Origin: GCA-2687515 sp002687515
Lineage (GTDB): Bacteria; Pseudomonadota; Alphaproteobacteria; Rhodospirillales; UBA2165
Assembly (NCBI GenBank): GCA_030745835.1
Contig: JASLNU010000073.1
Location: forward strand, 1-64,000
Length of the DNA stretch: 64,000 nucleotides
Direction of reading: 5' to 3'
The notes under the pieces were generated by a model. The model was not told where the DNA came from and searched no databases. It worked only from the letters and a program-made list of their open reading frames with translations. How positions within the stretch are numbered: position 1 is the first letter of the stretch; every line of letters begins with the position of its first letter. The position numbers and the translations under genes are program-made. This document shows, piece after piece, positions 33,774-40,811 of this stretch.

Positions 33774-34661
33774 GTGACCACAAACACCAATCTGAATATT
33801 TATCGCAATACCGATGGCCTTGGCGACTTTATGCGCAAGGCGCGCAGCTATCCGTTGCTGAGCGCGGCGGAGGAAAGCCGCTTCATTGAACTCTGGCAGG
33901 CCCGCCATGACCCGGAGGCCGGACACCGGCTCATTTCCAGCCATCTGCGCCTGGTAATCGGCATCGCCAACGGTTTCCGCCGTTACGGCCTGTCCTTGGA
34001 AGACTTGATTTCCGAAGGCAGCGTCGGTCTGATGCAGGCTGTCGACCGTTTCGATTGCAGCCGCGAATGCCGGCTTTCCACCTATGCCAAATGGTGGATC
34101 CGCGCCGCCATCCAGGAACACATCATGCGATCATGGTCGCTGGTCCGGATCGGCACGACGGTGGCGCAGAAAAAACTGTTTTTCAATCTGCGCCGGTTGA
34201 AACAGGAAATCCGCGGCAGCAGCGAAGGCCACCTTTCCGAAGGTGATGTCGACGAGATCATGAACCGCCTGCAGATTGCGCGCCATGAGGTGGTTTCGAT
34301 GGAGGCGCGGCTTTCGGGCAAGGATTCGTCGCTCAACGTTCCGATCAGCGACGCGGACGCCTCGGAAAGGATAGATGGTTTGGTCGATGTGTCTGATACG
34401 CCGGACCGGGCATATGAACAAATCAGCGAACACAATTACCAGCGGCGCCTGCTCGGACAGGCGCTGGCCACGGTACCCGAACGCGACCGCGAAATATTCA
34501 TCAAACGGCGGATCGAGGAAGACGGTCCCACCCTCGGCGAGCTCGGCAAGGATTACAGCATTTCGCCCGAGCGGGTGCGCCAGATCGAACACAGCGTCTT
34601 CGAACAAGTGCGCCAATTCGTGCTCACCGAGGTCCCCGAATACGGCGCCGAATTCCACTAA
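33774..34661 (+). CDS. rpoH: RNA polymerase sigma factor, RpoH (sigma-32) family
   Basis: The 295-residue protein contains sigma region 2 (LISEGSVGLMQAVDRFDCSR, STYAKWWIRAAIQEHIM), the RpoH box QKKLFFNLRRLK at about 132-143, and region 4 (GPTLGELGKDYSISPERVRQ). It directs transcription of heat-shock or oxidative-stress genes. The start is GTG 33774. Many alphaproteobacteria carry two RpoH paralogues, and its location beside a two-component pair fits a second, specialised copy; a main rpoH may be elsewhere. Confidence 0.9.
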   Translation: MTTNTNLNIYRNTDGLGDFMRKARSYPLLSAAEESRFIELWQARHDPEAGHRLISSHLRLVIGIANGFRRYGLSLEDLISEGSVGLMQAVDRFDCSRECRLSTYAKWWIRAAIQEHIMRSWSLVRIGTTVAQKKLFFNLRRLKQEIRGSSEGHLSEGDVDEIMNRLQIARHEVVSMEARLSGKDSSLNVPISDADASERIDGLVDVSDTPDRAYEQISEHNYQRRLLGQALATVPERDREIFIKRRIEEDGPTLGELGKDYSISPERVRQIEHSVFEQVRQFVLTEVPEYGAEFH

Positions 34662-34724
34662 GCCCAGCGGCGCAGCCCGCATCGGGATAGCTCAGGGGTT
34701 TTTTGGGGGACACCCCCCTCTAAC

Positions 34725-34770
34725 AAAAAGTAAACTGTCACCGATTTAAAACGGTGACAGTTTACTTTTT
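34725..34770. terminator. Bidirectional terminator from a 19-bp palindrome
   Basis: Arms AAAAAGTAAACTGTCACCG and its exact complement flank an 8-base loop, giving a long stem with A-runs on one side and T-runs on the other. It lies between convergent rpoH and the Spy-like gene and overlaps the latter's stop codon. The arm core is that of the 88-bp element at 24872, so a mobile repeat may have been co-opted. Confidence 0.8.
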
Positions 34771-35383
34771 AGTGCCCGCCGTGGCCGCCGGCTCCCATCT
34801 TTGAATGGTCGATGCCGCCGCCGCTGTAGCCGCGCAGGCGGTTATAGGCGGCGATCTGGTGGGGGGTGAGGATTTTCGGCGTCTTCAAATGGGTCGCCAG
34901 ATGCACGTGGCGCAAATCGCTCCGCACCCGGCCGATCTCCGACAAATGGGATTTGAGCGCGCTTTCGCTGGGCGCGGCGCCTGAACCATAGCCGGTGAAC
35001 AGGCGGTCGAGGCCGGCTTCCAAGGCAACCAGCTTTTTACCCAAGGGCACGGCGCGGCCCTTCATGTCGTTGAACAGGGACTGGACACGGCCCTTCTGAT
35101 CCGCCGATAGCCCGATGGCTTCGGCCATTTCCAGGATATGCGCCGGACCCGGCAGGCCGTTCAATTCGGCGGCCTTGGCGAACCCCCAGCCGCGCCCGTT
35201 GACAAGATCGTCGACATCCTTTTCCGACAGCGACTTGATGCGGCGCGCTTCCTGGCCCCTGTAGGGAGAAGTGTATGGGGAGGTGAATTTTTCGCCGGTT
35301 TTTTGACCGGTTTCGGCCCGGGCGCCGGCGATCACCAATATGGCCGCCAGGGCGGCGGCCGTGAAAAATAAATTCCTGAACAT
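34769..35383 (-). CDS. Periplasmic Spy/CpxP-like (LTxxQ-type) protein
   Basis: ATG 35383 starts a signal peptide (MFRNLFFTAAALAAILVIAG) ending in ARA. The mature ~185 residues are helical, with SADQKGRVQSLFNDMKGRAV and LTPHQIAAYNRLRGY resembling the LTxxQ repeats of metal- or envelope-stress-linked periplasmic proteins. The end is His/Gly-rich (DHSKMGAGGHGGH), suggesting metal binding. The frame is open to 35494 but the signal peptide fixes the start. It is divergent from the trxB-like gene. Confidence 0.8.
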   Translation of the reverse strand: MFRNLFFTAAALAAILVIAGARAETGQKTGEKFTSPYTSPYRGQEARRIKSLSEKDVDDLVNGRGWGFAKAAELNGLPGPAHILEMAEAIGLSADQKGRVQSLFNDMKGRAVPLGKKLVALEAGLDRLFTGYGSGAAPSESALKSHLSEIGRVRSDLRHVHLATHLKTPKILTPHQIAAYNRLRGYSGGGIDHSKMGAGGHGGH

Positions 35384-35554
35384 CTTTGTCTGCTCCAATC
35401 CAAAAATCATTTCCAACCTATAACGCCGCAACATGTGGAATCCAGCGCCCAGAACGTCAACAACGTCAACCAAGCGCAAGCTTTCGCTTTTCATTGGCGC
35501 CCTGGGTTCGTAGCTTCACCATCTCGACACCAAACATGAAGGCGGTCTGGTTCA

Positions 35555-36484
35555 TTGCATAAGGATTTCGACATCATCGTCGCCGGCGGCGGCATCGCCG
35601 GACTGACGGCGGCATTGACGGCGGCGCGGCTGGGGCGCCGGGTGCAGGTACTGACCGGCGACGTGCTCGGCGGGCATCTGTTGAGCATCGAGAAGATCGA
35701 GGGCTTTCCCGGCTTCGCCGACGGTGTCGCCGGGTACGAATTGTGCCCGATCACCCAGGGCCAGGCGGCCGAAGCCGGCGCCGGATTCGAGATGACCGAA
35801 GTGACCGGACTGCAAGCCGACGGCGCCGGCTGGATCGCCGCGACGGCGGCGGAAAATTACGCGGCGTGGGCGGTGATCATCGCCACCGGCACCAGCCTCG
35901 CCGAGCTTGGGATTCCCGGCGAGGCTGAATTGCGCGGGCACGGCGTCAGCCATTGCGCCAGTTGCGATGCGCCGCTCTTGATGGACAAGGTGGTGGCGGT
36001 TGTCGGCGGCGGCGACAGCGCCGCCCAGGAAGCGCTGACCCTGGCCGGGGCGGCGTCCCGGGTAGTCATCCTGTGCCGCGAGGATGCGCTGTCGGCGAAG
36101 GCCGTCTACCGCACCCGTATCGAGGCACAGCCCAATATCGAGGTGCGGTATCGGACATTGGCCGGCAAAATTCTGGGCGACGGCGTGGTCACCGGCATCG
36201 CCACCCGCGGCATCGATAATGAGGCGCTTGTCGAATTGGCTTGCGAGGGCGTCTTCGTTTATATTGGACACCAGCCGAACAGCCAGTTCCTGAACGGGCT
36301 CCTGGACTTGGATGAAGACCGGCGCATTCCGGTCGATTTGGATTTGCGCACCGAGGCGGCCGGCATATTCGCCGCCGGCACGGTGCGCGCCGGATCGGCC
36401 GGCCAGGCGGCTTCGTCCGCCGGCGACGGAACCGCGGCGGCCATCAATGCCGACGCCTATCTGGACAGCGGTATTTGGCGCTAG
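35555..36484 (+). CDS. Thioredoxin-reductase-like FAD-dependent oxidoreductase
   Basis: The 309-residue flavoprotein has the FAD motif IIVAGGGIAGLTAALTAARL, the redox pair C134-A-S-C137 in SHCASCDAPLL, the NADPH motif VAVVGGGDSAAQEALTL and the second FAD motif GIFAAGTVRAG. This is the class II low-molecular-weight TrxB architecture. Start TTG 35555 (MHKDFDIIVAGG). It lies 27 bases before the UGSC selenoprotein and probably supplies it with electrons, as a TrxB-type reductase does in glycine reductase systems (inference). Confidence 0.85.
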   Translation: MHKDFDIIVAGGGIAGLTAALTAARLGRRVQVLTGDVLGGHLLSIEKIEGFPGFADGVAGYELCPITQGQAAEAGAGFEMTEVTGLQADGAGWIAATAAENYAAWAVIIATGTSLAELGIPGEAELRGHGVSHCASCDAPLLMDKVVAVVGGGDSAAQEALTLAGAASRVVILCREDALSAKAVYRTRIEAQPNIEVRYRTLAGKILGDGVVTGIATRGIDNEALVELACEGVFVYIGHQPNSQFLNGLLDLDEDRRIPVDLDLRTEAAGIFAAGTVRAGSAGQAASSAGDGTAAAINADAYLDSGIWR

Positions 36485-36511
36485 AAACAGCAAACGCAAC
36501 CGGAGGATCAA

Positions 36512-38146
36512 ATGGCTGACAAAATCAAGGTCCACGACCCGAGGGGCTATCCGCCGAGCGTCACCGGCAAGACCCTGGCGCCGAGGCTGCAAAGCCTCGA
36601 TGGCAAGGTCGTTTATCTGGTCGATTGCCTGTTCGACAATTCCGAGATTTTCATGGACCAGCTGCAGCAATGGTTCGCCGAGAACATGCCGGCGGTGGAG
36701 GCGCGCATGATCAAGCCGCGCGCCAGCTGGGTCGATGATCCGGAGATGCGCTCCCGGGTCGAGGCCGATGGCGACGCCGCCATCCTTGGTGTCGGCTTGT
36801 GAAGCACCTGCAGCCCGACGGTCGTCGGGCTCGCCATGTCGCTGGAAGAAGCCGGCGTTCCCACCGTCGCCATCCACACCCATGTCTTTGCCCGGCTCGC
36901 CGAAGCGGTGGCGCTGGCGGGCGGCATGCCGACGACGCGCCAAGCCTATGTGCCGCAGCCGCTGGTCGGCGTGACCGCGGATGGACTGCGCGATTATATC
37001 CATGGCACCGATCCGATCCACGACCGGCCATTCATGCAGGAATTGATCGAGGGGCTGTCGGCGCCGCTCAACGATAACGATCTGAACGGTGTGTCGTTCG
37101 AGCGGCCCACCGAAAAATTCCTTGAGCCCGACACCGAAGACAATCTCCGCCAATTGTTCGAGGACAATCACTGGACCGACTTCATGCCCATTGTCCTGCC
37201 CACCGAGGAACGGGTGGCGGCGATGCTAAAGGGCACCAGCCATGCGCCGGACGAAGTGGTCGGCCGGCTGCGGCCGACGGCGTTCCGGGAATTCTGGGAA
37301 TTCACCGTTGAAAAAGTAGCGGTCAACGCGGTGATGGCCGGCTGCAGGCCGGAATATCTGCCGGTGGTCCTGGCGCACGCGGCGAGCGGCGTTACCGCGC
37401 GTTCGTCGAGCACCACTTCGTTCGCGTCCTTTTCCGTGGTCAACGGCCCGGTGCGCGGCGAAATCGGCATGAGCGACGGCATCGGCGCCATGGGCCCGCA
37501 CAACCACGCCAACGTTTCCATCGGGCGCGCCTATAACCTGCTGTCGGTGAACCTGCAGGGCGGATCGGAACCGGGCGATACCCATATGGGCTCGCTCGGC
37601 AATCCGATGAACTATGCGCTGACCTTCGCCGAGGCCGAGGAACGCAGCCCGTGGCGGCCCCTGCACGTGCAGCGCGGCTTCAAACCCGAAGACAGTACGG
37701 TCAGCGTCTTCCACGGCGGGCGCTACAACATCGCCGGCTTCGGGCCGCGCCAAACCTGGGCCGAGCAGTTCAAGCGCGCCTTCGCCGCCTGCCAGCACAA
37801 TCTGGTGCCGACCCTGATCGTCGATCCGATCACGGCGCGCCAGTTCGTCGATCTCGGCTTCGACTCTAAGGAAAAACTGGCCGCCTGGCTGGCCGAGAAC
37901 GGCACCCTGCCGGCGCGCGAATATTGGGATGATCTTTGGGTGCAGACCTTGCAGCTGCCGATGGCCAGGGCCGGCGTCGAGCCGTTTGCATCGAAGCTGA
38001 AGGCGGGGCCGGAAGAGGAAGTGACCCTGTTTGAGCCCGAAGACATCAACATCGTGGTCACCGGCGGCGAGACCCAGGGCGCCTGGAAGCTGATCGCCGG
38101 AAAGCTGACCAAGGAGGCGACGATTTCGGTGGATGAGTGGCGCTGA
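36512..38146 (+). CDS. UGSC family selenoprotein (UGA-encoded selenocysteine at residue 97)
   Basis: Two frames, 36512-36802 and the one containing ATG 36836, are the same frame interrupted once by TGA at 36800-36802. Read as Sec, the product is 544 residues. The N-terminal part is the UGSC domain: GDAAILGVGL-U-S-T-C, then LEEAGVPTVAIHTHVFARLA, like the U/C-G-S-C proteins whose Cys form has CGSC. The C-terminal ~350 residues (PHNHANVSIGRAYNLLSVNL, NPMNYALTFAEAEERSPWRP) are a long conserved-looking domain I cannot name. A GGAGG lies 5 bases before ATG 36512. A bacterial SECIS hairpin follows the TGA. It is cotranscribed with the TrxB-like and MetE-like genes. Confidence 0.9.
36812..36831 (+). 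promoter_or_regulatory. Bacterial SECIS element
   Basis: A perfect 8-bp stem AGCCCGAC / GTCGGGCT has the loop GGTC, starting 17 bases after the UGA. Loop sequence and spacing match the E. coli fdhF SECIS (loop GGUC, 18 bases from the UGA). SelB binding to such loops directs selenocysteine insertion. The element is inside the coding sequence, as in all bacterial cases. Confidence 0.88.
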
Positions 38147-38172
38147 CGCCGGGAACCAAGGCCACTCGTGTG

Positions 38173-39276
38173 ATGATTCCGTTCCGCGCCGAACAGATCG
38201 GCAGCCTGGTGCGGCCAAAGGCGCTGCTGGCGGCGCGGCGCCAATTCGAAGCCGGGCGCATCGGCGCGGCGGCGCTTAGGGACGCCGAGGATGCGGCCAT
38301 CCGGGGCGCCGTAAAAAAGCAGGAGGAGATCGGCCTCCCAGTGGTCAGCGACGGCGAGTTCCGCCGCTCGGTCTATTCGGAAAGCTTCACCGCCAAGGCG
38401 CTGGCCGGGGTCGAGATTCAAATGACCGAGGATTCGGGCTGGAGCGCCTCGGAAAGCCACGGCCACCGCATGGCGCGCCGGGTGCCGGTCGTCTCGGAGC
38501 GGATCCGCTGGAAGGGCTCGCCCAATGTGGCGGATTTCAAGTTTCTGAAATCGATTACCGGTGCGGCGGCGAAAGTTACCCTGCCCGGCCCCGCCTTCAT
38601 CCATTACCGCGCCGGGCGCGCCAATATCAGCCATCAGGCCTATCCCGATCTGGATGCGTTCTGGTCCGACCTGACCGGCGCCTATGAACAGGAGATGCGG
38701 GCCCTGGCGGGCGCCGGCTGCACCTATTTGCAGATCGACGAAACGGCGATTATCAAGCTCGGCGACGAACGGGTGCGGGCTTTGTTGCAAGAGCGCGGCG
38801 ACGATTGGCGCGATCTATTGGCGCAATATATGGCCGTCATCGCCGCCGTCGCCGCCGGCGCGCCCGAGGGGCTGCGCATCGTCCTCCATGTCTGCCGCTC
38901 GTCCGACCCCAACTGGCAGGCCGACGCCGGCTATGAGGTGATCGCCGAGGCCTTGTTCAACCAGCCCGATATCGACGGATTCTTGCTTGAATATGAAGGC
39001 CCGAGGGCCGGCGACTTCGAGCCCTTGCGTCTCTGCCCGCCCGGCAAGCGCATCGTCCTCGGCCTGGTCTCGACCATCGAAGAAGAGGTCGAGAGCGCCG
39101 ATTTCCTGAAATCCCGCATCGAGGACGCGGCCCGTTACATCGACATCGACCAGCTCGGCCTCAGCCCGCGCTGCGGCTTCGCCACCTCGGCCGAAGACCA
39201 GCAAACCATCCCCGAAGACGCCCAATGGGCCAAATTGGCGCGCATCGCCGAAGTGGCGCGCGACGTTTGGGGGTAA
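38173..39276 (+). CDS. MetE-like (cobalamin-independent methionine synthase C-terminal) family protein
   Basis: The ~367-residue TIM-barrel protein corresponds to the C-terminal catalytic domain of MetE. Likely zinc ligands are H and C in IVLHVCRSSDP, the E of LLEYEGPR and the C of LSPRCGFATS. Relatives without the N-terminal MetE half transfer methyl or alkyl groups to thiols, including epoxyalkane:coenzyme M transferases. ATG 38173 is chosen; a GTG at 38137 overlapping the selenoprotein stop by 10 bases is possible. The neighbours suggest action on an alkylated selenol or thiol (inference). Confidence 0.85.
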   Translation: MIPFRAEQIGSLVRPKALLAARRQFEAGRIGAAALRDAEDAAIRGAVKKQEEIGLPVVSDGEFRRSVYSESFTAKALAGVEIQMTEDSGWSASESHGHRMARRVPVVSERIRWKGSPNVADFKFLKSITGAAAKVTLPGPAFIHYRAGRANISHQAYPDLDAFWSDLTGAYEQEMRALAGAGCTYLQIDETAIIKLGDERVRALLQERGDDWRDLLAQYMAVIAAVAAGAPEGLRIVLHVCRSSDPNWQADAGYEVIAEALFNQPDIDGFLLEYEGPRAGDFEPLRLCPPGKRIVLGLVSTIEEEVESADFLKSRIEDAARYIDIDQLGLSPRCGFATSAEDQQTIPEDAQWAKLARIAEVARDVWG

Positions 39277-39462
39277 GGCGGGGGGCTCATCGGTTGCCGA
39301 CCTGCCGCCGGTTCCGACCGGCGATACGCCGCCGTTCGTACATAACACCCCCATCCCTATTCGGGACTTGCGTGTTCGCGCCCTTTCGTCAAAACTAAGC
39401 CGCAGGTTCGGGTCCGTTGGCCCGGTAAGTTGACACACCAAATTAATACGATTGGGGAGGAC

Positions 39463-40332
39463 ATGTACGAATTACGATATGAAGCGCCGGATTCATTGGA
39501 CGCCGCGATCGGACTGATCACCGCCGAGGCCGGCGATGTCCGCATCCTGGCCGGTGGCACCGATCTTCTGGTGCAGATGCATTCAGACCTGATCGAGCCC
39601 GCATTGCTGGTCGATATCAAGAATATCGCCGAAATGCGGTCGATCGAGAAAACCGGCGGCGGCTACCGGTTCGGCGCCGCCGTGACCGGCATGGAACTGG
39701 TCAATCACCCCGACTTCGGCAACGATTGGCCGGGTGTCCTGGATGGCGTCAAATTGATCGGCTCGATCCAGGTCAAGGGCCGCGCCACCGTCGCCGGCAA
39801 TCTCTGCAACGCCTCGCCGGCCGCCGATTCGGTGCCGCCGATGATGACGGCGGGCGCCGTCGCCACCGTGGTCGGCCCAAACGGAAAGCGCGAGGTGCCG
39901 GTCGCCGAGATCGCCATCGGGCCGGGCCAGACCTCCCTGGAAAAGGGCGAGGTCGTGGTTTCCTTCACCTTGCCCGAACGCCCGCCGCGCTCGGGCGATG
40001 CTTATTTGCGCTTCACGCCGCGCACCGAAATGGACATCGCCGTGGTCGGCGTCGCCGTCAATTTGACGCTCGACGACGGCGGCACCTGCACCGATGCGGC
40101 CATCGCGCTTGGCGCCGTCGCGGAACGGGCGTTGCTGGTCGACGAAGCGGCGGCGGCGCTGATCGGCAGCAAGCTTGAGGATGCGGCGATGGACAATCTG
40201 GCCGCCGCGGCAAGCAATGCCTGCCGTCCCATCGACGACAAGCGCGGAACCAAGGAATACCGCATCAAGGTAGCCGGCGTGCTGGCCCGCCGCGCCGCCG
40301 CGATCGCACGGGAAAGGGCGGGAAACGGCTGA
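39463..40332 (+). CDS. Molybdenum hydroxylase FAD-binding subunit (CoxM/CutM-like)
   Basis: ATG 39463 (MYELRYEAPDSL) is preceded by GGGGAGG. The ~289-residue protein has the FAD-binding ILAGGTDLLVQMHSDL and the second motif SIQVKGRATVAGNLCNASPA of the CO dehydrogenase flavoprotein family. It accepts electrons from the iron-sulfur subunit. Its stop codon overlaps the next start by one base (TGATG). Confidence 0.93.
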   Translation: MYELRYEAPDSLDAAIGLITAEAGDVRILAGGTDLLVQMHSDLIEPALLVDIKNIAEMRSIEKTGGGYRFGAAVTGMELVNHPDFGNDWPGVLDGVKLIGSIQVKGRATVAGNLCNASPAADSVPPMMTAGAVATVVGPNGKREVPVAEIAIGPGQTSLEKGEVVVSFTLPERPPRSGDAYLRFTPRTEMDIAVVGVAVNLTLDDGGTCTDAAIALGAVAERALLVDEAAAALIGSKLEDAAMDNLAAAASNACRPIDDKRGTKEYRIKVAGVLARRAAAIARERAGNG

Positions 40333-40808
40333 TGAAAAAAACCCATGTGACGACCACCATCAACGGCGATCATGTCGATTTCCTGTGCGAGCCGACGCAA
40401 ACGCTCCTTGACGTGCTGCGCGACGAATTGCAGATGACCGGCACCAAGGAAGGCTGCGGCACCGGCGATTGCGGCGCCTGCTCCGTGATCCTGGACGGCA
40501 CCCTGGTCTGTTCCTGCCTGGTGCTTGGGCTGGAAGCCGAGGATAAGGAAATCCAGACCATCGAGGGCATGGCCGCGGGTGACGAGCTGCACCCGTTGCA
40601 GCGCAAATTCATCGAACATGTCGCCCTGCAATGCGGTATTTGCACGCCCGGCCTGCTGATCGCGGCGCGCAGCCTTTTGGAAATCAATCCCGATCCGACG
40701 GAAGAGGAAGTGCGCTACTGGCTGGCCGGCAATCTCTGCCGCTGCACCGGCTATCACAATGTTATCGAGGCGGTCATCGATGCCGCCCAAGAAATGAGGG
40801 GTAACTGA
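40332..40808 (+). CDS. Molybdenum hydroxylase [2Fe-2S] subunit (CoxS-like)
   Basis: The 158-residue protein has the plant-type cluster GCGTGDCGACSVILDG with a further Cys, and the second cluster in LQCGICTPGLL and NLCRCTGYHN. Both [2Fe-2S] sites are complete. It relays electrons between the molybdenum site and FAD. It lies between the FAD and large subunits, as usual for this family. Confidence 0.95.
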   Translation: MKKTHVTTTINGDHVDFLCEPTQTLLDVLRDELQMTGTKEGCGTGDCGACSVILDGTLVCSCLVLGLEAEDKEIQTIEGMAAGDELHPLQRKFIEHVALQCGICTPGLLIAARSLLEINPDPTEEEVRYWLAGNLCRCTGYHNVIEAVIDAAQEMRGN

Positions 40809-40811
40809 GCC

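Noticed and set aside
36512..36802. A separate 96-residue protein followed by a second gene starting at 36836
   Set aside because: Both share one frame, the family domain spans the TGA, the second ATG has no ribosome binding site, and a SECIS hairpin follows the TGA.
35552..37171. A 539-codon open frame on the minus strand
   Set aside because: It is a reading-frame shadow of the TrxB-like and selenoprotein genes, with low-complexity composition and no motif.
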